51,590 bases of DNA from Peptoniphilus_A hominis (GTDB lineage Bacteria; Bacillota; Clostridia; Tissierellales; Peptoniphilaceae), in the NCBI RefSeq assembly GCF_040096015.1, contig NZ_JBBMFO010000011.1:1-51590 (forward strand), in the 5' to 3' direction. The position numbers and the translations under genes are program-made. This document shows positions 32,691 through 40,683 of the stretch, in pieces. The notes under the pieces were generated by a model. That model did no database searches, was not told where the DNA came from, and saw nothing but the letters and a program-made list of their open reading frames with translations. Numbering within the stretch: position 1 is the stretch's first letter; every line of letters starts with the position of its first letter.

Positions 32691-33731
32691 TTAATAATAA
32701 CTTTTGTGATCTGTCTCTAAATATTTTTTCAGGTCACTTGGCTTATAAATTCCCTTGTCTGTCACAAAGCCTGTAATAAGTTCTGGTGGCGTTATGTCAA
32801 AGGAAGGATAAATTGCCTTTACTCCCTCTGCTGTGTGGTCTCCTAATACAAGTGAAGGGTCACGAAGTTCAATTACTATATCGTCTTTAGCTTTCTTTTC
32901 CCCATCTGGCATGCCCGTTACATAAAAGGGCACCTTAAACTGGCGAGCCACGATGGCAATTTGATGAGTGCCAACTTTATTTGCCACATGACCATCTAAA
33001 GTTATTGTGTCCGATGCCGATGTAAATAAGTCTATGCCTATATTTTCCATGGTGTAGGCAACCATATTGTCTGTTATGACTGTGGTGTCAAAACCCATTT
33101 GGCTTATGCATGTTGCAGTGAGCCTAGCCCCTTGATAGTAGGGTCTAGTTTCGGCGCAGTAGAATTTAACATTCTTCCCTTGCTCTTTTAAAGTCCTAGT
33201 CATTGTGCCAATAATTGTCTCTGCAAAACATTGGGTCAAAACTTTTCCCCCATCAGGTATCAAATCGCAGAGATATTTTGCAACTTCATTCATGGCGCTG
33301 TATCTTCTGTTTAAAGAATTTATAGATTCTTGGAAAAGAGCCTCCACTACGTCATCTCCACTTTCCATTGCCTTTTTGGCAGCTTCTATAGACCCTCTAG
33401 TGACTTTTTTAAGTCTTGTAGATGTAGTTGGTCTTGCAGTGGAAATTGTCTCTGCTGCACCTTCTAAGAAGTTTAATAACTCTTCGCCCCTTAAATCTCT
33501 CGCCTCATAGGCTGCAAGTGCCATGCCCATTCCTGCTGCTGTGTAGGGTCCTGCCGACTGTGTCACCATGTCCTTAATAGCTTTTGCAACTTCCTTGTGA
33601 GTCCTACATATTTCAAAGCGTATTTCCTTGGGATAGACTCTCCTGTCTAAAATCCTAACTTCTCCATCTTCATACCAAGCCACATTTTCATATTTTAGCA
33701 TAAAGGGCATATCATAATCTTGTCTCTTCAT
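32691..33731 (-). CDS. MtnA-like 5-deoxy-/5-methylthio-ribose-1-phosphate isomerase
   Basis: 346-residue member of the eIF2B-alpha/MtnA family, with RPYYQGARLTA, VITDNMVAY and DGHVANKVGTHQIAIVA. The catalytic Cys is in LTQCFAE and the Asp in SASDTIT. Both are kept, but their surroundings differ from classical MtnA (THCN becomes TQCF; CDRVAANGD becomes SDTITLDGH). It converts an aldose 1-phosphate to a ketose 1-phosphate; the likely substrates are methylthioribose 1-phosphate or 5-deoxyribose 1-phosphate (DrdI-like). It directly follows the nucleoside phosphorylase (stop and start adjacent) and is divergent from a class II aldolase, which fits a DHAP-shunt type salvage route rather than full methionine salvage. 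Confidence 0.82.
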   Translation of the reverse strand: MKRQDYDMPFMLKYENVAWYEDGEVRILDRRVYPKEIRFEICRTHKEVAKAIKDMVTQSAGPYTAAGMGMALAAYEARDLRGEELLNFLEGAAETISTARPTTSTRLKKVTRGSIEAAKKAMESGDDVVEALFQESINSLNRRYSAMNEVAKYLCDLIPDGGKVLTQCFAETIIGTMTRTLKEQGKNVKFYCAETRPYYQGARLTATCISQMGFDTTVITDNMVAYTMENIGIDLFTSASDTITLDGHVANKVGTHQIAIVARQFKVPFYVTGMPDGEKKAKDDIVIELRDPSLVLGDHTAEGVKAIYPSFDITPPELITGFVTDKGIYKPSDLKKYLETDHKSYY

Positions 33732-34556
33732 TTATTCCAACTCCCCAATTATTTTCACAATCAAATTTTTTAATTTTGGCGAAACTTCCCTTGCCACATC
33801 TTCAACTTCGCTTCCGTCCATATTTTCTATGCGATCAGAGGAATAATTTGTGGCAACTGAAAAGGCAAGGACCCTTATGCCGCAATGACCAGCCGTCAAA
33901 GTTTCTGTAATAGTTGACATACCAACTAAGTCGCCGCCAAGACTTCTTATTGCCCTAATTTCTGATGGTGATTCAAAAAATGGTCCTACAGTGAAGAAGT
34001 AAACTCCTTCCTTTAAGTCAATCCCCTCTTCAAGGGCAGATTTTTTTGCTATCCTTCTAAGTTCCTTGTCATATAAATTGTCAATGGGATAAAATCTTTC
34101 ACCAAATTCTGACAAATTGTTGCCCCTAGTTGGGCTCACGCCAGCAAAATTTATGTGGTCTCTAATTAGGCAAATATCTCCTGGATAAAAATTATAATTC
34201 ACAGCTCCAGCTGCATTTGTAAGAATTAAATTTTTTACCCCAAGGAGCTTTAAAACATAAACTGGCATGGCAAGTTCGTCAAAGTCATAGCCTTCATAGT
34301 AGTGAAATCTTTTGGTCATGCAAATTACAAACTTGCCTGATAATTTTCCAAAAATAAATTTTCCCTCACTATTACTTGTGGAAACCAAAAAATTTGGCAC
34401 ATCTCTGTAGTCAATTTCTAGCTTATTTTCCATTTCATCTAAAAGATTTTCAAGACCTGTGCCGAGAATTATGGCAAGCTCTGGCCTTGTTTTTATCTTT
34501 TCTAAAATATAGTCTGCACTTTTTTTATAATTTTCAAAAATTTTTTTCTTTAACAT
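33732..34556 (-). CDS. Purine nucleoside phosphorylase, PNP/MTAP family
   Basis: 274 residues of the trimeric phosphorylase family: phosphate-binding GTGLENLL, RFHYYEGY, LTNAAGAVN, the YFFTVGPFFESPSEIRAI segment with the purine-binding Glu, GMSTITETLTA, and an Asn in SVATNYSS. Asn at that last position is typical of 6-oxopurine-specific PNP; methylthioadenosine phosphorylases have Asp. It splits a nucleoside with phosphate to base and ribose-type 1-phosphate. Next to an isomerase and an aldolase for 1-phosphates, the nucleoside is probably a 5'-deoxy- or 5'-methylthio-inosine or related compound. It is the first gene of the minus-strand unit. Confidence 0.85.
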   Translation of the reverse strand: MLKKKIFENYKKSADYILEKIKTRPELAIILGTGLENLLDEMENKLEIDYRDVPNFLVSTSNSEGKFIFGKLSGKFVICMTKRFHYYEGYDFDELAMPVYVLKLLGVKNLILTNAAGAVNYNFYPGDICLIRDHINFAGVSPTRGNNLSEFGERFYPIDNLYDKELRRIAKKSALEEGIDLKEGVYFFTVGPFFESPSEIRAIRSLGGDLVGMSTITETLTAGHCGIRVLAFSVATNYSSDRIENMDGSEVEDVAREVSPKLKNLIVKIIGELE

Positions 34557-34577
34557 AGTATCTCTCCATTTATCTTT

Positions 34578-34605
34578 AGTCTAACACAGGATAAGCAATT
34601 GTCAA
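34578..34605 (-). promoter_or_regulatory. Promoter of the phosphorylase-isomerase unit
   Basis: Minus-strand perfect TTGACA (34600-34605), 16-base spacer, TAGACT (34578-34583) with TG one base before. It shares its -35 region with the divergent aldolase promoter. Confidence 0.7.
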
Positions 34606-34609
34606 TTGC
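34595..34609. promoter_or_regulatory. Palindromic operator over divergent -35 boxes
   Basis: GCAATTG-T-CAATTGC is a perfect 7-1-7 inverted repeat centred on 34602. It covers the -35 boxes of both divergent promoters, so one bound regulator could control both. No regulator gene lies next to it. Confidence 0.6.
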
Positions 34610-34627
34610 AGGTAAGATGTGATAAAT
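34599..34627 (+). promoter_or_regulatory. Promoter of the aldolase gene
   Basis: TTGTCA (34599-34604), 17-base spacer, ATAAAT (34622-34627; GATAAA with 16 bases is an alternative). The -10 is only fair. Confidence 0.5.
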
Positions 34628-34644
34628 TATATTTGAGGTGCGAC

Positions 34645-35226
34645 ATGAATTACAGAAAAATTTTAGTAGAATATGGAAAAAAACTTTTAGATAAAAAATT
34701 AGTGGCAGGCACTAGCGGCAATTTAAGCCTTAGGGGTCAAGATGATGAAATTTACATTAGCCCAAGTGGCATGGACTACTTAGAAATTACAGAAGATGAC
34801 ATTGTAAAAATAAATTTTAAGGGTGAAAGATTAGAGGGAGACAAAAAACCTTCCTCAGAGTGGATGATGCACGCGGAAATTTATAAAAATTATCCATCCT
34901 ACAATGCCATAGTCCACACTCATTCAAGTTTTGCCACAGCCTTTGCAGTTTCACGAAAAAAAATTCCCCTAATTTTAATTGAGATGGAACCCTTTTTAGG
35001 TGGCGAGATTGAAGTAGCTCCCTTTGAGCCTTCAGGATCCCTTGAACTTGCAAGGTCTATCCTTCCCTATTTGAAAAAATCAAACTCCTGCCTACTAGCA
35101 AATCACGGGGTTGTCTCTTGCGGCAAGGACATGGAGTCTGCCTTTTTATCAGCAGAATATGTGGAAGACGCGGCAAAAATTTACTATTACTCCTTAAATA
35201 TAGGCGATCCAAAAATAATTTCATAA
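34645..35226 (+). CDS. Class II (FucA/DrdA-type) sugar-phosphate aldolase
   Basis: 193 residues. Zinc aldolase motifs are in order: GTSGNLSLR, SPSGMDY, SSEWMMHAEIY with the catalytic Glu, VHTHSSFATAFA with two zinc histidines, and LANHGVVSCG with the third. The ATG at 34645 is chosen because GAGGTG (34635-34640) precedes it; an in-frame ATG at 34606 has none. Known relatives cleave fuculose 1-phosphate, 5-deoxyribulose 1-phosphate or methylthioribulose 1-phosphate to DHAP and an aldehyde. Given the divergent phosphorylase and MtnA-like isomerase, a deoxy- or methylthio-ribulose 1-phosphate is the likely substrate. Confidence 0.85.
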   Translation: MNYRKILVEYGKKLLDKKLVAGTSGNLSLRGQDDEIYISPSGMDYLEITEDDIVKINFKGERLEGDKKPSSEWMMHAEIYKNYPSYNAIVHTHSSFATAFAVSRKKIPLILIEMEPFLGGEIEVAPFEPSGSLELARSILPYLKKSNSCLLANHGVVSCGKDMESAFLSAEYVEDAAKIYYYSLNIGDPKIIS

Positions 35227-35244
35227 TAGATTTAAAAATAACGC

Positions 35245-35273
35245 AAAAAAGACAGTCCCCCCTGTCTTTTTTT
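35245..35273. terminator. Bidirectional terminator
   Basis: AAAAAAGACAG / CTGTCTTTTTTT around TCCCCC. It lies between the convergent aldolase and nicotinamidase genes and has T runs on both strands. Confidence 0.88.
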
Positions 35274-35327
35274 CTGTACCTATAAATTTTTACCACTAAA
35301 AATTTTCCTTGAGCAATAATAAAAAAT

Positions 35328-35852
35328 TTAAATAGCCTTTATGTGACAAGATTCCATTACGCTAATGGCTGCTGCCTTCTTTTCCTCTGTAAGTCCCTCT
35401 GTCAAATCTTTGTAGATATAAATATTTTTTTCTGGCAAAAATCCCTTTACCAATAAGGCATTGGAAACTACGCAAATATCTGTCACAAGTCCCAAGAAAT
35501 AAATGCTATCTATGCCCTCTTTTTCATCTAAACTTTTTAAATACTCTCCCAGTTCAATGGATGCAAAAGTATTTTTTTCAAATTTTTTCGCCCTATCAAA
35601 ATTTTTTGTTTCCTTTAATGCGTCTGCAATTTCGTGACCCCATGTACCCTTTATGCAGTGTTCAATGGGAAGATTTTCTCCTTCCTTTGTCTTTAAATAG
35701 TCTTCATAATGGGTATCCAGGGTGTAAATTATTTCTCCCTTAAATTCCTCTACCTTTTCCACAACTTTATCTAAAAGTTTTTCTGTCTTTTTTCCCTTTA
35801 GAGAGCCACTTATAAAATCATTCTGCATGTCAATTACAACTAATGCGTCCAT
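35328..35852 (-). CDS. pncA: Nicotinamidase-like hydrolase
   Basis: 174 residues of the isochorismatase fold with PncA features: D8 in VIDMQNDF, the metal ligands D46 and H48 (LDTHYEDY) and H65 (IEHCIKGTWG), K93 in FEKNTFAS and nucleophile C127 in VTDICVVS. The metal-binding DxH...H set distinguishes it from the second isochorismatase-fold protein at 7108-7659. It would convert nicotinamide to nicotinate for NAD salvage. No other NAD gene is adjacent. Confidence 0.82.
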   Translation of the reverse strand: MDALVVIDMQNDFISGSLKGKKTEKLLDKVVEKVEEFKGEIIYTLDTHYEDYLKTKEGENLPIEHCIKGTWGHEIADALKETKNFDRAKKFEKNTFASIELGEYLKSLDEKEGIDSIYFLGLVTDICVVSNALLVKGFLPEKNIYIYKDLTEGLTEEKKAAAISVMESCHIKAI

Positions 35853-35885
35853 GTCCTCACTCCTTTATCCTATGATACAACAAGT

Positions 35886-35914
35886 TTTACATATTTTAAA
35901 GTTCACTGTATAAT
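35886..35914 (+). promoter_or_regulatory. Promoter of sfsA
   Basis: TTTACA (35886-35891), 17-base spacer, TATAAT (35909-35914), 16 bases before the ATG. Confidence 0.75.
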
Positions 35915-35929
35915 ATTTTGGGGTGAATT

Positions 35930-36646
35930 ATGAAATACAAGAGTGTTTTAAAAGCAGAATTTTTATATAGAAAAAATAGATTTATCGCTCTTTGCAAAAA
36001 GGGTTTCTTGACTCTTACTGTTTATGTGCCAAACACTGGCAGGTGCAAGGAAATTTTAAGAGAAGGTGCCACAGTTTTTCTAACTTATAATGACAGTCCC
36101 AATAGAAAGACTTCCTACACCCTCATTGCCGTCATGAAGGGCGATAAAATTATAAATATTGACTCACAAGCTCCCAACGAGGTAGCTTACCAGGCATTTT
36201 TGCAAAATAAAATTGACCTTGGCTTTAAATATAATAAAATAAAAAGAGAATACTCTCATGGCGATTCCCGCTTTGATTTTTATTTAGAAGGCGAAGGCAA
36301 AAGGGCTCTTTTAGAAGTCAAGGGCGTGACTCTTGAAAATAAGGGTATCGTCTCCTTCCCCGATGCGCCAACTACAAGGGGACTTAAGCATATAAATGGT
36401 CTCATTGATGCTAGTGGCGAATACTTAACTTACATCCTCTTTGTAATTCAAATGAAGGGCGTAAAGTTTTTCACGCCAAATTACCTGACAGATAAAAATT
36501 TTTCGCAGGGACTTATAAGGGCAAGAGAGGCTGGGGTAAAAATTCTCGCCTACGACTGCCTTGTCACGAGAAATTCACTGGAAATATCAGAAAAAGTGCC
36601 TGTAGTTTTGGAGGAAACATGGAATTTAGACTTGCAAGAGAATTAG
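35930..36646 (+). CDS. sfsA: SfsA family DNA/RNA-binding nuclease
   Basis: 238 residues with an N-terminal OB-like part (FIALCKKG, VYVPNTGRCKEIL, NRKTSYTLIAV) and the C-terminal nuclease-like part (SRFDFYLEG, ALLEVKGVTLE, FPDAPTTRGLKHI, VIQMKGVKFFTPN). First described as a sugar-fermentation stimulation protein; later work on the family suggests nuclease or nucleic-acid binding. GGGGTG precedes the ATG. Its end overlaps the GNAT gene by 28 bases. Confidence 0.93.
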   Translation: MKYKSVLKAEFLYRKNRFIALCKKGFLTLTVYVPNTGRCKEILREGATVFLTYNDSPNRKTSYTLIAVMKGDKIINIDSQAPNEVAYQAFLQNKIDLGFKYNKIKREYSHGDSRFDFYLEGEGKRALLEVKGVTLENKGIVSFPDAPTTRGLKHINGLIDASGEYLTYILFVIQMKGVKFFTPNYLTDKNFSQGLIRAREAGVKILAYDCLVTRNSLEISEKVPVVLEETWNLDLQEN

Positions 36647-37128
36647 ATAGAGAAAAAATCGAAAAAATTTATGAAGATGGCTCTCTTAAATTAAAATCGC
36701 TGGGCATAAACCAGTGGCAGGGTCCTGACAAGCCAAATTTAAATAATTTTAAAGATCTTATAGAAAACAGAAATATTTATGTCTTAGAAGACCAAGGAAA
36801 AGTAGTGTCCACTGTAATAATTTACGACCATGATGAGGACTATGAAAATAATTTAGCTGGAGAATGGAAAAGTCCAAGGCCCTATGTGGCTCTTCACAGG
36901 ATTGGAACTCTCGAGAGTGAAAGAAAAAAGGGCTATGGCAGAAAAATTATTGAATTTGCAGAAGCCTATGCAAGGGAAAATAATTTTAAATCAGTTCGCA
37001 TTGACACCCACAGAGAAAATAAGTCCATGCAAAATCTTTTAAACTCAATGGAATATTCTTATGTGGGACTAGTTTATCTTGGCGGCAAAAGTGAAAGATT
37101 TGCCTATGAAAAAGTATTGGGAGCTTAA
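36619..37128 (+). CDS. GNAT family N-acetyltransferase
   Basis: 169 residues with the acetyl-CoA binding motif A (ESERKKGYGRKIIEFAEAYARENNFKSVRIDTHRENKSM) in the usual place, and the LGGKSERFAYEK tail common in Firmicute members of this group. The N-terminus (FRLARELDREKIEKIYEDG) is typical. GGAGG lies just before the ATG, within the last codons of sfsA, so the genes are coupled. Substrate unknown. Confidence 0.88.
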   Translation: MEFRLARELDREKIEKIYEDGSLKLKSLGINQWQGPDKPNLNNFKDLIENRNIYVLEDQGKVVSTVIIYDHDEDYENNLAGEWKSPRPYVALHRIGTLESERKKGYGRKIIEFAEAYARENNFKSVRIDTHRENKSMQNLLNSMEYSYVGLVYLGGKSERFAYEKVLGA

Positions 37129-37129
37129 T

Positions 37130-37345
37130 ATGTTTAAAGATAGAGAAGACAAGAGATTTATAAAAATTTTTAAGGAGGGCTCTCTTACTGAGTCCATACA
37201 AATTCTATTAGACACTGAGACGGGAGTTAACTATATACACCTAAATGCAGGCTACGGAATCAGCCTCACTCCCCTCCTAGACTCTGATGGAAAAGTTGTA
37301 GTTTCAAGCGAAAGAGAAATACAAAATTATATTGAAAGAAATTAA
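37130..37345 (+). CDS. Small DUF6440-like protein
   Basis: 71 residues. RFIKIFKEGSLTESIQILLDTETGVNYIHLNAGYGISLTPLLDSDGK matches by eye the pattern of the DUF6440 family (short Firmicute proteins with a GVxY and GxxLTPLLDxxGK core). The ATG at 37130 is chosen because GGGAG precedes it and it directly follows the GNAT stop codon. The function of the family is unknown. Confidence 0.75.
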   Translation: MFKDREDKRFIKIFKEGSLTESIQILLDTETGVNYIHLNAGYGISLTPLLDSDGKVVVSSEREIQNYIERN

Positions 37346-37350
37346 AAAAA

Positions 37351-37392
37351 GCCACAGCTTACAAAAATCTTAAAGTAAACTGTGGTTTTTAT
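37351..37392. terminator. Terminator between the DUF6440-like gene and mgtE
   Basis: Stem CCACAG-c-TTAC / GTAA-a-CTGTGG with a 12-base loop, flanked by A run and T run, so it can work in both directions for these convergent genes. Confidence 0.8.
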
Positions 37393-38730
37393 TTAAATTA
37401 AAAGTGGCAAGAAAACTGTGGCAAGTCCTAAGAAGATAAAAAATCCAAATACATCTGTAAATGTTGTTAGAAAAATTGATGAGGCTATGGCTGGGTCTAT
37501 TTTCATCTTATCCAAGACCAGTGGAATGAGAAAGCCCATGGAGCAGGCAATTATCATGTTGGCAATCATGGCTAAGAATAAAATAAATCCTAAATAGATA
37601 TTGTGATGCCAAAATACAAAAACTCCTGCCGCCAAAATTCCTATAATGGCTCCTTCAAAAAGTCCCAAAAATATTTCCTTAAAAATGAGTTTATAATCCT
37701 CTTTGAGGGACAATTCACCACGAGCGAGTGATGTAAGTATAATTGAAAGAGTTTGTGAGCCTGCGTTGCCGCCCATTCCAGTTACAATTGGCATGGCTGC
37801 AGATAGGACGACTACCTGTGAAATTGTGGACTCAAAACCCTTTACAACAGATGATGCCAAAAAGGCTGTCAGTAAATTTACAATTAACCAGGGAATCCTG
37901 CTCTTAAAGGAGTCAAACCAAGTTGAGTCATAAACTTCATCTGCATTAACACCGTGCATCTGCAAAATATCTTCATTGTGCTCTTGGTCGATGATGGCGA
38001 TGATGTCTTCTGATGTAATAACGCCAAGGATTGCCATGTTGCTGTTTACTACTGGCAAAATGTCAAGCTCGTACTTGCTAAAGAGGTTTGCTGCAACTTC
38101 TTGGTCATCAGTGCCATATACATAAAAGTCCACTTCTTCCAAGATATCTCTTAAAGCTGTCTTTGCATTGGAAACCAAAAGGTCCCTAATTGTCACAATG
38201 CCTTGCAGTCTGTGATAATCGTCTGTTACAAAAATTTCGTCAATAATTTCCGTCTCAGGTGAAATTGCCCTAAGTTTTTTTATGGCTTCTTCTGCCGTCA
38301 AATTTTCCTTTAGGGCAATAAAATTTGTGGTCATGATACCGCCGGCAGACTCTTCGTCAAAGGAAAGTATCATCTTCAAGGTGTTTTTCTCTGCACTTTT
38401 CATTGAGGACAAGATTGCCTTTCTCCTCACAGTGGAAAGAACACCCAAAAGGTCGGCAACTATTGAAGTTTCCATGTGAGCAAAAATATCTATTAAATCA
38501 TCATCAGTAAAATATGCCATCATCCTTGCGCTAAGGTCATCTTCTGCCGATTCAAAGAGAAGTGCCATGTTGTCGTGGCTTACTAGGCTGACAAAAGTTT
38601 CCAGTTCCTCATCTTCCAAGTCCTCTGCCTCCAGGGCAATATCCACAGGGTGATACTCATCAAAGAGACTGTTTAAGAGCATGTCATCTTTTATTTTAAT
38701 TATTTTTCTTATCTCTTCATTTAAATCCAT
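37393..38730 (-). CDS. mgtE: Magnesium transporter MgtE
   Basis: About 445 residues: N-terminal superhelical domain, two CBS domains (about 130-250; IDEIFVTDDYHRLQGIVTIRDLL, LDILPVVNSNMAILGVITSEDI) that sense magnesium, and five C-terminal membrane segments with the pore motif MPIVTGMGGNAGSQ. The ATG at 38730 is preferred over an in-frame GTG at 38739 because AGGTGA, inside the last codons of the helicase gene, lies five bases before it. It is translationally coupled to the helicase. No magnesium riboswitch (M-box) was seen because the gene lies within an operon. Confidence 0.94.
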   Translation of the reverse strand: MDLNEEIRKIIKIKDDMLLNSLFDEYHPVDIALEAEDLEDEELETFVSLVSHDNMALLFESAEDDLSARMMAYFTDDDLIDIFAHMETSIVADLLGVLSTVRRKAILSSMKSAEKNTLKMILSFDEESAGGIMTTNFIALKENLTAEEAIKKLRAISPETEIIDEIFVTDDYHRLQGIVTIRDLLVSNAKTALRDILEEVDFYVYGTDDQEVAANLFSKYELDILPVVNSNMAILGVITSEDIIAIIDQEHNEDILQMHGVNADEVYDSTWFDSFKSRIPWLIVNLLTAFLASSVVKGFESTISQVVVLSAAMPIVTGMGGNAGSQTLSIILTSLARGELSLKEDYKLIFKEIFLGLFEGAIIGILAAGVFVFWHHNIYLGFILFLAMIANMIIACSMGFLIPLVLDKMKIDPAIASSIFLTTFTDVFGFFIFLGLATVFLPLLI

Positions 38731-38731
38731 T

Positions 38732-40573
38732 TTAATCACCTGCCAAAGTTTCTAAATCTGTTACAAAAGATGAAATTTCATTTTTCATTCCATTTGTGTA
38801 TCGGGAGTACATTAAGTATAATTCATTTTTTGCCCTAGTCATGGCAACATAAAAGAGTCTTCGCTCTTCACAAAAAAGCTCTTCATCTTCTCTTATGGCA
38901 TCAAGACTTGCAGTAGAGGGCAAAGTCCCCTCATATAAGTCTACAACAAAAACTCGGGAAAACTCAAGCCCCTTGGCAGAATGAATAGTTGAAAAAGTTA
39001 AATTTGCCTTATTACTTCTTGGCTTTAAGAGGTCGTACTCCAACTCCTTTAACCTTCCAATAAATAAATCCAGAGACTCAGTGTTTTTTGCAATTAACTT
39101 TAAATAGTAGAGGTATTCGTTTAAAGTCGCCTCTGTTTCCATGAATCTCTTGGCATTTTCTCTTAAATATTTTCCATAACCCATTTCCTTGTCTATATAA
39201 TTAATGGCATCGTAGACATTAGATCTTGCAATTTTTCTAAAGCCAACTAATAACTTGTTAATATTTTTGTGGTAGTAAGATGGAAGTCCTGGATAATCCT
39301 TTAAAATATTAAAAATATTTTTGCCCCTATTTCTCTTCATATAGTCGATATGCTTTTTGGAAATGTAGCCATCTAATTTAAAGTAAAATTTTTCGTAGAG
39401 GTCAATATCAGAAAGATCATGAGAAAAATTTAAAATATCTAGAATATCACGAGTTATAAAGTGAGAAAAGAACTTAGTCTTTTTGTCCTTTATATTAAAA
39501 TCATAATTTTTTCTCTCAAAATACTCCACAAGACCAATGCTGGATAGATTGTTTCTGTATAAAACACAAAGGTCCCCTGCCTCCTTTTGAAGTTCCCTTT
39601 CGATAAAGGCATACTGGTCCTTGGGCTCCTTGACCTTAATAATATTTACAGGCTTAGCAAAGGGATTGTCTGTGACAACAGTTTTTTCGAAGCGATTTTC
39701 ATTTTGGGCAATAAAAATATTTGCAATGTTTACAATATTTTTTGTTGAACGAAAATTTTCTTCCATATAAAAAGTCGCAATGTCCTCATAGTCTTTTTGC
39801 AGCTTAAAAAGTTCTTCAGTGCTGGCGCCCCTAAAGCCGTAAATAGATTGGTCGTCGTCAGCAACAACAAATAAGTTGTTGTCAGGCTTAGCCAAAAGTT
39901 TTAAAACTTGAAACTGACTCCTACTTGTGTCTTGCCCCTCGTCAAGCTGAATAAATTTGAACCTATCTCTATATTTTTTTCTTATAGATGCATTACTTTT
40001 TAAAATCTCATAAGCTAGATTTATCATGTCGTCAAAGTCAATTAAATTTTTGTCCTTTTTATACTTTTCATAGGTCTCATAAAAGTTGACGAAGTTGTCA
40101 GTGTCGCATCTTTTTGTCTTGGCAAAGGAAGCTGGACTTAGCATCATATTTTTGCAGTAGCCAACTTCAGAAATTGCCGTCTCAATTCGCTCTTCAGTGG
40201 GATAAGTTTTGTTGACATCTCTATAAATATCTCTTAAAATTTCATATTTTTTCTTTAAATTTGAATCAATGAGGCTAAGGGACTTGCCAGATTTTTTAGA
40301 GTAATCTCGAACTATGGAATAACAAAAGGCGTGAATAGTGGAAAAGACAACATTTTTATCCTCAAACATTAAATTGTAACGCATCTTAATGTCAACAGCT
40401 TGCGCCTTGGAAAAAGTAATAGTAAGAATGCTCTTTGGGTCCACTCCCCTATCTATTAATCTCTTAGTCCTATGTAAAATCATAGTTGTCTTGCCTGCGC
40501 CAGGAACAGCAAGAACTATTGCAGGTCCCTTAAAATGTTCCACAGCTTTTAATTGACTAGATGTTAATTTCAC
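38732..40573 (-). CDS. UvrD/PcrA-like superfamily I DNA helicase
   Basis: 613 residues with SF1A motifs: Q motif SSQLKAVEHF, Walker A VPGAGKTT (25-29 GAGKT), Ia TITFSKAQA, II IQLDEGQD, III VVADDDQSIYGFRGAS, IV MEENFRSTKNI, V TFSTIHSAKGLEF and VI FYVAMTRAKNELY. It is shorter than PcrA (about 720), and resembles the compact UvrD-like helicases of clostridia; DEGQD replaces the usual DExQD pattern acceptably. Probably acts in repair or removal of DNA-bound proteins. Confidence 0.9.
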   Translation of the reverse strand: MKLTSSQLKAVEHFKGPAIVLAVPGAGKTTMILHRTKRLIDRGVDPKSILTITFSKAQAVDIKMRYNLMFEDKNVVFSTIHAFCYSIVRDYSKKSGKSLSLIDSNLKKKYEILRDIYRDVNKTYPTEERIETAISEVGYCKNMMLSPASFAKTKRCDTDNFVNFYETYEKYKKDKNLIDFDDMINLAYEILKSNASIRKKYRDRFKFIQLDEGQDTSRSQFQVLKLLAKPDNNLFVVADDDQSIYGFRGASTEELFKLQKDYEDIATFYMEENFRSTKNIVNIANIFIAQNENRFEKTVVTDNPFAKPVNIIKVKEPKDQYAFIERELQKEAGDLCVLYRNNLSSIGLVEYFERKNYDFNIKDKKTKFFSHFITRDILDILNFSHDLSDIDLYEKFYFKLDGYISKKHIDYMKRNRGKNIFNILKDYPGLPSYYHKNINKLLVGFRKIARSNVYDAINYIDKEMGYGKYLRENAKRFMETEATLNEYLYYLKLIAKNTESLDLFIGRLKELEYDLLKPRSNKANLTFSTIHSAKGLEFSRVFVVDLYEGTLPSTASLDAIREDEELFCEERRLFYVAMTRAKNELYLMYSRYTNGMKNEISSFVTDLETLAGD

Positions 40574-40643
40574 ATTATCCCTCCCACTCTAGTGTAAACT
40601 ATTTCATAAATATTTTAAATCTATTTTTTTAACCCTGCTATTG

Positions 40644-40652
40644 TGATATAAT
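40644..40652 (+). promoter_or_regulatory. Extended -10 promoter of the nitroreductase gene
   Basis: TGATATAAT (TG, one base, TATAAT) about 32 bases before the ATG; AGGGGG ribosome site follows at 40671-40676. Confidence 0.65.
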
Positions 40653-40683
40653 TTAAATATAAACTGGTTTAGGGGGTATTACT

